Source of the DNA: Desulfuromonas acetexigens
GTDB lineage: Bacteria > Desulfobacterota > Desulfuromonadia > Desulfuromonadales > Trichloromonadaceae
Length of the DNA stretch: 64,000 nt
Assembly (NCBI RefSeq): GCF_900111775.1
Contig: NZ_FOJJ01000007.1
Location: 1-64,000 of the forward strand
Direction: 5' to 3'
Both the position numbers and the translations under genes were made by a program. The stretch's first letter is position 1; the number at the start of each line of letters is the position of its first letter. Under the pieces are notes generated by a model. That model was not told the origin of the DNA. It saw only the letters and a list, made by a program, of their open reading frames with translations, and did no database searches. Shown one piece after another: positions 34,451-45,551 of this stretch.

Positions 34451-35319
34451 AGCAACGCATTGTCCTGATCGGCCCCGGCCGCCTGGGACAAGCGGTGACC
34501 GCCCTGCTCGCCGAGGCCGGCCATTCGGTGCGCGCCGTCATCGGCCGCGATGCCGCTCGCGCCCTGGCCGCCGCCCGTTTCGTCGGCAGCCGGAACGCGG
34601 CAACCACCGACCTTGCCCGCGCCGCCCAGGGCAACGTCGTGCTGCTGGCGGTCCCCGACGACGCCCTCGCGACAGCAGCGTCGGGCTTGCGCCGGGAAGG
34701 TCAGCTGGCCGAGGGGGCGGTGCTGATCCATTTCAGCGGCCTGCATGCCGCCGCCATCCTCAACGCGGGAGAAGGCTCCCAGGTCCGCGCCCTCTCCTTG
34801 CACCCGCTGCAAACCTTTGCCGACGCCGTCGCCGGTGTCCGCAATCTGCCCGGCAGCCCGTTTTCGGTGGAAGGGGATGAAGACCTCCTCGCCTTCGGCG
34901 AACAACTGGTGCGGGACATGGGTGGCAGCCCCTTCCGCATTCGCGGCGAACAGAAAGCCCTCTACCACGCTGCCGCCTGTGTCGCCTCCAACTATCTCGT
35001 CACCCTCGCCTCCCTGTCGGGGCGGATTCTCGCGCACTGTGGGTTCCCCGAGGAGGAGGCCGTCAAGCTGCTCATCCCCCTGCTGCACGGAACGGTGCAC
35101 AACCTCACCGCCCTCGATCCCCCCCGGGCGCTGACCGGCCCCATCGCTCGCGGCGATGTCGGAACCGTGGCCCGGCACCTGGAGGCCCTGGCGGAACTGC
35201 CGGAAGAACTGCGGGAGGTTTATCGGATTCTCGGACGAGAAACGGTCAACCTGGCATTACGGAAGGGAAGCTTGGGGGAGGAACGGGCGGGCGCGTTGCG
35301 GGAGTTGCTGAAAGGATAA
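34447..35319 (+). CDS. Rossmann-fold/DUF2520 oxidoreductase-like protein
   Basis: 290 residues: an N-terminal NAD(P)-binding domain (RIVLIGPGRLGQAVTALLAEAGHSV, GxGxxG) and a C-terminal DUF2520 helical domain (SLHPLQTFADAVAGVRNLPGSPFSVEGDE; LYHAAACVASNYLVTLASLSGRILAHCGF). The family resembles F420/NADP-dependent and pyrroline-5-carboxylate reductases, but its reaction is unknown; it often sits by panB/panC or folate genes, which is not the case here. ATGA overlap couples it to the FAH gene. The ~140 bases after it hold no recognisable feature. Confidence 0.88.
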   Translation: MKQRIVLIGPGRLGQAVTALLAEAGHSVRAVIGRDAARALAAARFVGSRNAATTDLARAAQGNVVLLAVPDDALATAASGLRREGQLAEGAVLIHFSGLHAAAILNAGEGSQVRALSLHPLQTFADAVAGVRNLPGSPFSVEGDEDLLAFGEQLVRDMGGSPFRIRGEQKALYHAAACVASNYLVTLASLSGRILAHCGFPEEEAVKLLIPLLHGTVHNLTALDPPRALTGPIARGDVGTVARHLEALAELPEELREVYRILGRETVNLALRKGSLGEERAGALRELLKG

Positions 35320-35460
35320 ACCAAAAAACAATTACACCACGGAGACACCAGGAACGCCGAGAAAAACAAATCGTCAAAGCGTACTCGCCGAAGCTTTCGC
35401 TTCATTCAATAAGTCGATTTCTCTGAGAACTCCGCGCCTCTGTGTATTTCAGGTTCTGTA

Positions 35461-36147
35461 TCAACTGGACAAAGCGGCTCTGCGTAGTTGATTCGTCAAA
35501 TGATGGGCCAGGCGGGTCGGCTCGGGCATGCGGTAGCGGCGGGTGCAGGCCAGGGTCAGGCGGGTGGCGCTCGCAACGTCGGTCAGATGACCGGGGGAAA
35601 CGTACAGGGGTTTGACCCGCTCCCGCGTCCGCAGCACCATCCCCACCACTTCATCCGCAAGCAGCAGCGGCGCCGCCTCCCCCCGCATCACTCCCGGTTC
35701 GTCATGAACGCCGCAGAGGCGACTTTTGGCGCAGCCGACGGTCGGCAGATTCAGCCACAGGCCGAGATGGCTCGCCAGCCCGATACGGCGGGGGTGGGCG
35801 ATGCCCTGGCCGTCGACCAGCACGACGTCGGGAACGGTCTTGAGTCGGTGGAAGGCCGCGAGCAGAACCGGTAGTTCGCGGAAGGAGAGGAGGCCGGGAA
35901 TATAGGGAAAGTCGACCCAGCCGTCGGCCCAGGCCTGATCGACGACGTTCAGGGTCGCAAAATCGAGGACGACGACAGCGGCGAAAAAGTGGTCGCCGTG
36001 CTTCTCGTAGGAGACATCCACTCCCGCCACCGTCGCCGGTGATTCGGCGACCGTCGGCATCAACCGGACCTGCTGCGCCAGCTCCCGTTGCAGGGCCACC
36101 GCCTGGCGGGGGTCGAGATCCCAGTCGTGCAGCACGGCAAAATCCAT
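35461..36147 (-). CDS. nfi: Endonuclease V (deoxyinosine repair)
   Basis: Cuts DNA near deoxyinosine arising from adenine deamination. The 228-residue protein has all the family blocks: VAGVDVSYEKHGDHFFAAVVVLD (catalytic Asp in GVDVSY), PYIPGLLSFRELPVLLAAF, DVVLVDGQGIAHPRRIGLASHLG (second catalytic Asp) and TVGCAKSRLCG. Its ATG lies six bases after the stop of the zinc-ribbon gene, so they share a transcript. Confidence 0.95.
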   Translation of the reverse strand: MDFAVLHDWDLDPRQAVALQRELAQQVRLMPTVAESPATVAGVDVSYEKHGDHFFAAVVVLDFATLNVVDQAWADGWVDFPYIPGLLSFRELPVLLAAFHRLKTVPDVVLVDGQGIAHPRRIGLASHLGLWLNLPTVGCAKSRLCGVHDEPGVMRGEAAPLLLADEVVGMVLRTRERVKPLYVSPGHLTDVASATRLTLACTRRYRMPEPTRLAHHLTNQLRRAALSS

Positions 36148-36153
36148 CCCACC

Positions 36154-36606
36154 CTACCCCTGGCAGCGCAGCAGCTTTTTCCCATCCTGAAAGAGAATTT
36201 CCACCTTGTTCCCCGTTACCGCGAGGACCAGGCCGAAGCCGAAGGTCGGGTGGCTCACCCAGTTGTTCACCTTGAAGCTCGCATCCATCCGGTAAGGCAC
36301 GGCACTGGCCGGATCGGCATCGCGGCTGGCGTCCTGCCACTGGGCCTGCTCCAGCAGCACCGCCTTGGAGAGGGCGGACTTGGCTTCTTTGGGCGCCTTT
36401 GCGGTTGCCGGCTTGCGGGTTTTCACTTCCCCCGCCGGCTTCTCTGCTTTGGGCGCGTGATAGTTATGGGTTCCGCCGCAGGTATTACACTGCACACGCA
36501 CCACTTGCTCGCCGACCATGGCGATGATGGTGTGGTTGGTAATGACCCGGCACTTGGTGCAGCGGGCATCGATATAATCTCCTGCGGAACGTTTTTTACC
36601 GGGCAT
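36154..36606 (-). CDS. Zinc-ribbon protein with C-terminal tudor/CarD-like domain
   Basis: 150 residues: an N-terminal zinc ribbon (CTKCRVITNHTIIAMVGEQVVRVQCNTCGGTHNYH), a basic Ala/Lys-rich linker (about 50-80) and a C-terminal small beta-barrel (VNNWVSHPTFGFGLVLAVTGNKVEILFQDGKKLLRC) resembling tudor-like domains of UvrD/PcrA helicases or CarD. It may be a nucleic-acid- or polymerase-binding factor. Co-transcribed with endonuclease V. Exact role unknown. Confidence 0.75.
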   Translation of the reverse strand: MPGKKRSAGDYIDARCTKCRVITNHTIIAMVGEQVVRVQCNTCGGTHNYHAPKAEKPAGEVKTRKPATAKAPKEAKSALSKAVLLEQAQWQDASRDADPASAVPYRMDASFKVNNWVSHPTFGFGLVLAVTGNKVEILFQDGKKLLRCQG

Positions 36607-36624
36607 GACGCTTGTCCTTAACGA

Positions 36625-36657
36625 AAGAAAAGGCCACAGGCGCAGCGTCCCGTGGCC
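36625..36657 (-). terminator. Terminator after the 2-hydroxyacid dehydrogenase gene
   Basis: On the minus strand a GGCCAC...GTGGCC hairpin (36632-36657) is followed by TTTTCTTT, about 50 bases past the dehydrogenase stop and just before the zinc-ribbon gene start. Confidence 0.65.
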
Positions 36658-36708
36658 GTTATAGGTTCAAGTTGTGAAGAGATTTATAGCATCGCGACGA
36701 CGGTCCTG

Positions 36709-37707
36709 TCAAGGAACGGGTGGCGCGGCAGGGCCGACGCCGTTCACCACATTGCGCGGAACACCGGCAAGAAAATCGCGGAGATTACCGACCGCCCCCG
36801 CCAGCAACCGGCCACGGGCGGCACCGGTCGCCCAGGCGACGTGCGGAGTGATGAAGCAGTTTCGCGCTTGCAGAAGCGGATTGTCGGCGGGCGGCGGCTC
36901 CTGGCAGAGGACATCGAGACCGGCTCCGGCCAGCCGATCGTCGTTGAGAGCCGCCGCCAGAGTCGCCTCGTCGACGAGGGCGCCGCGCCCGGTGTTGATG
37001 AGCCGGGCGGTCGATTTCATCAGCGCCAGACGCCGGGTGTCGACCAACCGTTCGGTCTCCGCCGTCAGCGGGCAATGGAGACTGACTACGTCACTACGGG
37101 CGAACAGGTCATCGAGTTCAGCGAAGGCGACATCCGCCCCTTGCCCCCGGTATTTTTCCGGATGTTTGGTGTGCACGAGAATCTCCATGCCGAAGGCCCG
37201 GCCCAGGGCCGCCACCTTGCGTCCGATATCGCCGAAACCGACGATCCCTAACGTCAGCCCCTCCAATTCGATCAACGGCCGGTCCCAGAAGGCGAAATCG
37301 GGGGAACGCGTCCAGGCCCCCTCCCGCACCAGCCGGGCATGATGGCCGACCTGCGAACACATCTCCAGCAGCAGGGCGAAGACCAGTTGCGCCACCGAGG
37401 CGGCACCGTAGGCGGGGACGTTGGTCACGGCGATCCCCTGGCGGGCGGCCGCCTCGACATCGACCACGTTATAGCCGGTGGCGAGTACGCCGATATAGCG
37501 CAAGTCGGGCAAAGCCGCGAGGGTCGTCGCCGAAAGGACCGTCTTGTTGGTCAATACCGCCCAGGCCCCGGCGGCCCGCTCGACGATCTGCTCGACCGGC
37601 GTCCGCTCGTAAACGACGCAATCCCCCAAGGCGTTCAGCCCGTCCCAACTCAGGTCGCCGGGGTTGAGGGCGTATCCGTCCAGCACGACAATTTTCATGG
37701 TCCCCAT
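36709..37707 (-). CDS. D-isomer-specific 2-hydroxyacid dehydrogenase
   Basis: NAD(P)H-dependent reduction of a 2-oxoacid such as hydroxypyruvate or glyoxylate. About 330 residues with the Rossmann signature GLTLGIVGFGDIGRKVAALGRAFGMEI and catalytic Arg (LINTGRGALVDE), Glu (DVLCQEPPPADNPLL) and His (FITPHVAWAT). The N-terminus MKIVVLDGYALNPGDLSWDGL matches the glycerate-dehydrogenase-like group. ATG at 37707 has GAGG 6 bases upstream; ATG at 37698 is the alternative. It starts just after the YeeE-like half-transporter gene, perhaps on one transcript. Confidence 0.9.
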   Translation of the reverse strand: MGTMKIVVLDGYALNPGDLSWDGLNALGDCVVYERTPVEQIVERAAGAWAVLTNKTVLSATTLAALPDLRYIGVLATGYNVVDVEAAARQGIAVTNVPAYGAASVAQLVFALLLEMCSQVGHHARLVREGAWTRSPDFAFWDRPLIELEGLTLGIVGFGDIGRKVAALGRAFGMEILVHTKHPEKYRGQGADVAFAELDDLFARSDVVSLHCPLTAETERLVDTRRLALMKSTARLINTGRGALVDEATLAAALNDDRLAGAGLDVLCQEPPPADNPLLQARNCFITPHVAWATGAARGRLLAGAVGNLRDFLAGVPRNVVNGVGPAAPPVP

Positions 37708-37715
37708 TCGCAACC

Positions 37716-38243
37716 TCACAAACCCTTTTTCTCAATAAAACGGAACAACAGCAGCCCTCCGACGATAAAGACGATGATGACCGGCCAGTGATTGATCCCC
37801 AGAACTTGCGGCAGGCTGATCTTGCCGAAATTGCCCCAGGTCAGCACGGTGCGCTGCATCAGGGGGAAGGCTTCGGCGTAGAGGGCGGCGCCGGCGATCA
37901 TGCCGAAGAGCCCCCAGACGGCGTCCCAGCGCCCTTCCCCGAGGGCCCCCGCCGAAGTGCCGGGGCAGTAGCCGAGCAGCCCCCAGCCGAGGCCGAAGAT
38001 CAGCCCACCGAGGATGTTGCCGCCGAGCACCGTCGCTTTGATGCTAAGTTGGGCCAGGCCGAGATCGACCAACAGATAGACGCCGACCATGCCGACCAGC
38101 ACGCTCGTCAGCATGAACTTGATGATGGTCATATCCCTGAACAAGAGGGCGCCAATCTGCTTGTCGTAGCGCAACACCCGCCCCTTCTGCAGAATGAAAC
38201 CGAAGGCGATACCCGTCACCAGACCGTAGATGAGCATTTTCAT
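37716..38243 (-). CDS. YeeE/YedE-family half-transporter, second subunit (DUF6691-type)
   Basis: 175 residues, five or six membrane helices, with GGNILGGLIFGLGWGLLGYCPGTSAGALGEGRWD at about residues 75-107; the Cys of GYCPGT is the conserved cysteine thought to pass sulfur species through YeeE-type channels. Family members import thiosulfate or related sulfur compounds; one branch has been proposed for selenium. Its ATG overlaps the stop of the partner gene (ATGA), so the two are made together as halves of one transporter. Confidence 0.85.
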   Translation of the reverse strand: MKMLIYGLVTGIAFGFILQKGRVLRYDKQIGALLFRDMTIIKFMLTSVLVGMVGVYLLVDLGLAQLSIKATVLGGNILGGLIFGLGWGLLGYCPGTSAGALGEGRWDAVWGLFGMIAGAALYAEAFPLMQRTVLTWGNFGKISLPQVLGINHWPVIIVFIVGGLLLFRFIEKKGL

Positions 38244-38776
38244 GACGCTTTCCCCCCGTAGATGAGACGGGCGACGATAATGCCACCGATGAAAAAGCAG
38301 ACCAGGGAAACAAAACCGCTAATTGCTAGCTGGAGCGAACCGCTCAGCCCGTGACCACTCGGTCAGCCGCCGGCCAAACGGGCGCCGAACATGGCGATGG
38401 TGCCGCCACTAAAGGCAAAGAACGCGCGCCGGCCGGTACTGGCGGCACCGAAGCGCTCTTGCCAGAGGTTGGGCAAAGCCTGTACGCGAAAGCTGCGATC
38501 GCTCAAGGAGGCGATCAAGGCACCGATGAAGATGCCGACCACGAACATCCATTGCCAATCAATCTTGGGCACGGTCTTGATGAAATAATCCATCTGCGCC
38601 ACCCGCTCCGGGGAGAAAACGTTCTCCACCATGCCGGCGACGCGCACAAAGGTCGTGGAAGCGCCGAGGAACTTTCCGGCGAACCACACGGAAAAGACCG
38701 ACACCAGACCGGATAGCGCCCCGGCCAGATAGGGGTTCCAACCGCCGTCGGATGGCGACGAAAAACGCGAATACAT
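38240..38776 (-). CDS. YeeE/YedE-family half-transporter, first subunit, probable selenoprotein (in-frame UGA at codon 138)
   Basis: 178 codons. Reading from ATG 38776 (AAAGGAG 8 bases upstream) gives a polytopic YeeE protein up to ...FGARLAGG, then UGA (38363-38365), then PSGHGLSGSLQLAISGFVSLVCFFIGGIIVARLIYGGKAS and a TGA that overlaps the partner's ATG. The family motif here is GGCxSGHG, so UGA replaces the functional cysteine exactly. A 7-bp hairpin with one bulge and a GGUUC loop lies 21 nt after the UGA (38329-38348), the position of bacterial SECIS elements. Read as a stop, the protein would lose its last helix and the coupling to the partner. Sec insertion is inferred. Confidence 0.78.
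38329..38348 (-). promoter_or_regulatory. Candidate bacterial SECIS hairpin
   Basis: On the minus strand GCTGAGC pairs with GCTCCAGC (one bulged C) around a GGTTC loop. The first loop G is 22 nt after the UGA codon. Bacterial SelB-recognised elements typically have a small apical loop with GU at this distance. Confidence 0.55.
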
Positions 38777-38836
38777 AACAAGGCTCCTTTCGTTCACAGA
38801 GGTCCACATCCGCAATCACGAATGATAACAGCCCAG

Positions 38837-38854
38837 AAAGATTAACAAATCTTT
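38837..38854 (-). promoter_or_regulatory. Palindrome in the promoter region of the YeeE-like pair
   Basis: AAAGATTAACAAATCTTT is a 7-bp inverted repeat with a 4-base centre, about 60 bases before the ATG of the first YeeE gene. On the minus strand TTGTTA inside it is followed 15 bases later by TATCAT, a possible promoter, so a repressor bound here could control the transporter. Confidence 0.35.
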
Positions 38855-38881
38855 TTGGCAAAACAAGTATTCACAGACAAC

Positions 38882-38913
38882 GACGCCCCCGGTGGAAAAC
38901 CACCGGGGGCGTC
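38882..38913 (-). terminator. Terminator of ppdK
   Basis: A 14-bp perfect GC-rich stem (GACGCCCCCGGTGG and its complement) with a four-base loop starts 32 bases past the ppdK stop codon. On the minus strand it is followed by GTTGTCTG, so the U-tract is weak but the stem is very stable. Confidence 0.75.
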
Positions 38914-38945
38914 GGGTTTGCAGCAGGGGTCAGGCGAGTGACCGA

Positions 38946-41606
<2,661 letters not shown>

Positions 41607-41675
41607 CAACCGTCTCCTCCTGAAAAGTTTTTAGCGCCGGGACCTGCCCCGGCCAAGTAACGGGCTCCCCGGCCC

Positions 41676-43742
41676 TTATGCGGCGATCCGGGAAAAATCC
41701 GCGATCCCCTCGAACAGCCTGGCGACGCCGGTGAGCAGCGCCAGGCGATTGATACGCACGGCGTCCTGGTCGGCCATGACCATGACGCCCTCAAAAAAGC
41801 CGTCTACCGTGCCGCGCAGACCGGCGATGGCACGCAAAGCCGCGGCATAATCCCCAGCCGCGACCGCCTGGGCGACCTGACCGGCCGCCTGCCCGGTCGC
41901 TTCAAACAAAGCCCCCTCGCAGGGAGAGGCGAAAAGCGCCGGCGCCACGGGCGTATCGACGCCACCTTTAATTATATTGACAACCCGCTTAAAGGCAACG
42001 GCCAGCGGCTCGAAATCTTCACGCCCTTTGAGCTCGGCCAGAGCCTTGACCCGAGCCAGGGCGTCGGCGACATCGGCAAAGGAGGCGGAAAGGACCGCGT
42101 CGACCACATCCTGGGGATAGCCCTGCCCGGTGAGCAGATTGACCAGACGCAGGCGGAGAAATTCGAGGACGTCGGCGCGGACCTCGGGGCGGGGGCGGGT
42201 CAGCTTGGCGGTCAGCAGATCGAGGCTGCGATCGACAAGTTCCGGCAGGGAAAGACGGTAGCCGCGCCCGAGAATGATATTGAGAATGCCGATGGCGCTG
42301 CGCCGCAGGGCGTAGGGGTCGGCGGTGCCGGTAGGAATGAGACCGACGCCGAAACAGCCGCAGAGGGTATCGAGCTTGTCGGCGATGGAGACAAAGGCGC
42401 CGAGGTCGGCGGAAGGGATGGAGCCGCCGGCCTGGGTCGGCAGGTAGTGCTCGTAGATCGCCTGGGCGACTTCGGCATCCTCCCCTTCAAGCAGGGCGTA
42501 CTCGCGTCCCATCACCCCCTGCACTTCGGGAAACTCGCCGACCATACCGGAAACCAGGTCGGCCTTGCACAGGGTGGCGGCGCGGGCGGCCTGCTCCTTG
42601 AGGGTCGGCGCCAGCTGCTCGGCAAGACCGACGGCGAGGGCCCGAAAACGCTCCATTTTCTCGAAAGAGGTGCCAAGCTTGGCCTGATAGACCACCGACT
42701 TGAGTGCTTCGACGCGATCCGCGAGGGGAACCTTCTTGTCTTCCTCAAAAAAGAAGCGGGCGTCAGAAAGGCGGGCACGGAGCACCCGCTCGTTTCCCCG
42801 CACCACCACCGCAGGATCGGGGGCCAGGGTGTTGTTGATGGTGATGAAGGCCGGCATCAGCTTGCCGGCGGCATCCACCAGGGAGAAATAGCGCTGATGG
42901 CTGCGCATGGAGGTAATCAGCACCTCTTTCGGCACTTGCAGAAAGTCGGGATTGAAGGTGCCGAGGACGGCGCTGGGATATTCCACCAGGTAGGAGACCT
43001 GCTCCAGCAGTTCCTCGTCGGCAAGCACTTCCCCCCCGGCCTCCTTGGCCAGACGGGCGACCTCGGCGCGGATGATCGTCTTGCGCTTTTCCGGGTCGAC
43101 GATGACGAAATGGCGTTCGCACTCCTGCAGATACTGGCTGAAGTCCTTGACGGAAAAGGTGCCGGGAGCCATGAAGCGATGTCCCCGCGACTCGTTGCCG
43201 CTCGCGATATTGCCGAAAGCGAAGGGGACCACGGCGCCACCGTAAAGAGCGACGATCCAGTGCACCGGGCGGGCGAAGCGAACCTCGAGATCCTTCCAGC
43301 GCATCGATTTCTTGAAGGGAATGGCCTGAATCAGCCGGGGCAGGATTTCTGTCAACAATTCCGCCGTGGGCCGACCGGCCTGTTCCTTCTTGGCGCAGAC
43401 ATAGGCCCCTTTTTCTGTCTCGACAATAACCAACTGGTCGACGGTGACCCCCTGACCGCGGGCGAAGCCCTCGCCGGCCTTGGTCGGCTTGCCGTCGGCA
43501 GCGAAGGCGACGCTCTTGGCCGGCCCCATCACTTCGCTGCGCAGAGTCGGTTGATGTTCCTCGACCCCCTCGACCACCAACAACAGGCGCCGGGGCGTGG
43601 CCAGGGTGCGGATGGCACCAAAGGCGAGTTGGGCGTTCTCCAGTTCCGTGCGGATCAAGGCGGCCATATCAGCCATGGCCTTGGGCAGGAATCCTGCGGG
43701 GATCTCCTCGGTTCCTATTTCAAGCAGCAGTTCCTGAGCCAT
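41676..43742 (-). CDS. glyS: Glycyl-tRNA synthetase beta subunit
   Basis: The tRNA-recognising subunit of the alpha2beta2 bacterial glycyl-tRNA synthetase. 688 residues with the characteristic N-terminus LLLEIGTEEIPAGFLPKAM, VMGPAKSVAF, FKKSMRWKDLEVRFARPVHWIVAL, the HD-like region and the C-terminal anticodon-binding DALR-like domain (about 560-680). Start overlaps the glyQ stop (TGATG), giving coupled equimolar synthesis. Length is normal. Confidence 0.98.
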   Translation of the reverse strand: MAQELLLEIGTEEIPAGFLPKAMADMAALIRTELENAQLAFGAIRTLATPRRLLLVVEGVEEHQPTLRSEVMGPAKSVAFAADGKPTKAGEGFARGQGVTVDQLVIVETEKGAYVCAKKEQAGRPTAELLTEILPRLIQAIPFKKSMRWKDLEVRFARPVHWIVALYGGAVVPFAFGNIASGNESRGHRFMAPGTFSVKDFSQYLQECERHFVIVDPEKRKTIIRAEVARLAKEAGGEVLADEELLEQVSYLVEYPSAVLGTFNPDFLQVPKEVLITSMRSHQRYFSLVDAAGKLMPAFITINNTLAPDPAVVVRGNERVLRARLSDARFFFEEDKKVPLADRVEALKSVVYQAKLGTSFEKMERFRALAVGLAEQLAPTLKEQAARAATLCKADLVSGMVGEFPEVQGVMGREYALLEGEDAEVAQAIYEHYLPTQAGGSIPSADLGAFVSIADKLDTLCGCFGVGLIPTGTADPYALRRSAIGILNIILGRGYRLSLPELVDRSLDLLTAKLTRPRPEVRADVLEFLRLRLVNLLTGQGYPQDVVDAVLSASFADVADALARVKALAELKGREDFEPLAVAFKRVVNIIKGGVDTPVAPALFASPCEGALFEATGQAAGQVAQAVAAGDYAAALRAIAGLRGTVDGFFEGVMVMADQDAVRINRLALLTGVARLFEGIADFSRIAA

Positions 43743-44617
43743 CAGCGGCCTCCTTTCAGCAGCGGGAAGCCGAGTTTCTCACGCAGTTGCAGATAGCCTT
43801 CGGCGCAGAGTTTGGCCACATTACGAACCCGGCCGATGTAGTTGGCCCGTTCGGTGACCGAAATCGCCCCCCGGGCATCGAGCAGATTGAAAGAGTGGGA
43901 ACATTTCATGACGTAGTCGTAGGCGGGAAGAACCAGGCCGCGCTCCACCAGGCGGATGCATTCTTTTTCATACATGGTGAAGAGCTTGAGGAGCATATCG
44001 ACGTCGGCCTCTTCGAAGTTGTAGGTCGAAAACTCGACCTCGCTCCGATGGTGAACGTCGCCATATTTGACCCCCTTGACCCATTCGAGGTCATAAACGT
44101 TATCGACCCCTTGCAGATACATGGCGATGCGTTCGCAACCGTAAGTGATCTCGCCCGAAACGGGCTTGAGATCGATGCCGCCCGCCTGCTGGAAATAGGT
44201 GAACTGGGTGATCTCCATACCATCCAGCCAGACCTCCCAGCCCAGGCCCCAGGCGCCGAGGGTCGGGGACTCCCAGTCATCTTCAACGAAACGGATGTCA
44301 TGGGCCTTGGGGTCGATCCCGAAGCTCTTGAGGGAGTCGAGATAAAGATCGAGGATGTTCATCGGCGAGGGTTTGAGGATGACCTGGAACTGGTAGTAGT
44401 GCTGAAGACGGTTGGGATTTTCGCCGTAGCGGCCGTCGGTGGGGCGGCGGGAGGGTTCGACATAGGCGACCTTCCAGGGTTCGGGGCCAAGAACCCGAAG
44501 AAATGTCGCGGGGTTGAACGTGCCGGCACCTTTTTCCACATCGTAGGGCTGCTGAATGATGCATCCTTGCCCGGCCCAGTAATTCTGCAAGGAGAGAATC
44601 AGATCTTGAAACGTCAC
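43742..44617 (-). CDS. glyQ: Glycyl-tRNA synthetase alpha subunit
   Basis: The catalytic subunit of glycyl-tRNA synthetase. 291 residues: [40 protein letters not shown] at the N-terminus, [24 protein letters not shown] (class II motif 2) and [16 protein letters not shown] (motif 3 region). The start is GTG at 44617 with GGAGG five bases upstream, giving the usual family start VTFQDLI. No T-box leader is visible in the ~150 bases upstream. Confidence 0.98.
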   Translation of the reverse strand: MTFQDLILSLQNYWAGQGCIIQQPYDVEKGAGTFNPATFLRVLGPEPWKVAYVEPSRRPTDGRYGENPNRLQHYYQFQVILKPSPMNILDLYLDSLKSFGIDPKAHDIRFVEDDWESPTLGAWGLGWEVWLDGMEITQFTYFQQAGGIDLKPVSGEITYGCERIAMYLQGVDNVYDLEWVKGVKYGDVHHRSEVEFSTYNFEEADVDMLLKLFTMYEKECIRLVERGLVLPAYDYVMKCSHSFNLLDARGAISVTERANYIGRVRNVAKLCAEGYLQLREKLGFPLLKGGR

Positions 44618-44765
44618 GCGACCTCCAGAAAGAAGCTGAGACCGGCCCAACCGTCGACCGTCCCAACCCGGATTAAATCCCTGGCTCGGGACCTGCTTAA
44701 AAAAATCGAATACTAGCTTTTTCCAACCCGGACTGTCAAGCTGGAATCATCGCTAGAAAGGGTAT

Positions 44766-45539
44766 TTAGCCCCCTTTGCCCGCCCCCAGGTCGAGCAATA
44801 TCCCCTCTAGAAAGTTTTGCGAACGCAACGGCCGGCAAAGATGGCACTCCAGGGTGTTCGCCACCAGTTCCCGCCCCTCGCGCAGGGTCCGCTCGCCCAG
44901 GCGAATGCCGTCGAAAACGGTCGCAGGGGCATGAATCAGCCGCGAGACGGAACCGAGGGTCAGAAGGTCCAGGGAAAGTCCTTGCTCACGCCCTGCGCAG
45001 TCCGGGCAGAGGCTGCCGCCGCGCCGGGCAGAAAAGCTCACATGGGGTCCGGGCAGGGAACCGAAGCAGGCAGAGCAATGGAGCAGGTGGGGAATGTAAC
45101 CGGAGAGATTGAGCAGACGCAACTCGAACAACAACCGCGCCGTCGAACTTCCCCCGGCGGCGGCAAGGAAATCGAGCAGCGACTTGAGGAGCGCATAGAC
45201 CTCATCCTGGGCCTCTCCTTCGGCGAAGAACGCCTCGATCAGTTCGCAGGCGTAGCCCGCCAGAGCGATGGCCGGCAGGTCGGTGCGCAGTCCGGCGCGA
45301 AGGTCGACCAATTCCGATTCCTTCAGAGTGACCAGCCCCCCGGAACGGGGAGTCGCCCAATGAAGAATCACGCCGGCAAAAGGTTCCAAAGAAGCCGCGA
45401 AGCGCCGCCGGCTGTTGCGGGCTCCCCGCGCGAAACCACGTAGTCGGCCATGACCGGGAGCAAAAAAGGTGACGATGCGATCGGCCTCGCCATAGTCGAG
45501 ATGGCGCAGCACGATCGCCTCGGAACGGAAGAAGCGCAT
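44766..45539 (-). CDS. recO: DNA repair protein RecO
   Basis: Helps load RecA on SSB-coated gaps together with RecR/RecF. 257 residues: an N-terminal OB domain (FFRSEAIVLRHLDYGEADRIVTFFAPGHGRLRGFARGARNSRRRFAASLEPF), a helical middle, and a zinc finger (CSACFGSLPG ... SLCPDCAG) followed by the C-terminal helices. It starts 12 bases after mgtE and is probably co-transcribed. Confidence 0.96.
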   Translation of the reverse strand: MRFFRSEAIVLRHLDYGEADRIVTFFAPGHGRLRGFARGARNSRRRFAASLEPFAGVILHWATPRSGGLVTLKESELVDLRAGLRTDLPAIALAGYACELIEAFFAEGEAQDEVYALLKSLLDFLAAAGGSSTARLLFELRLLNLSGYIPHLLHCSACFGSLPGPHVSFSARRGGSLCPDCAGREQGLSLDLLTLGSVSRLIHAPATVFDGIRLGERTLREGRELVANTLECHLCRPLRSQNFLEGILLDLGAGKGG

Positions 45540-45551
45540 CGGCGGTGACAG

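Noticed and set aside
38363-38815. Reading the first YeeE gene as a normal gene ending at 38363
   Set aside because: This would remove the conserved SGHG segment and the last helix and leave 120 bases of good coding sequence unexplained before the partner start.
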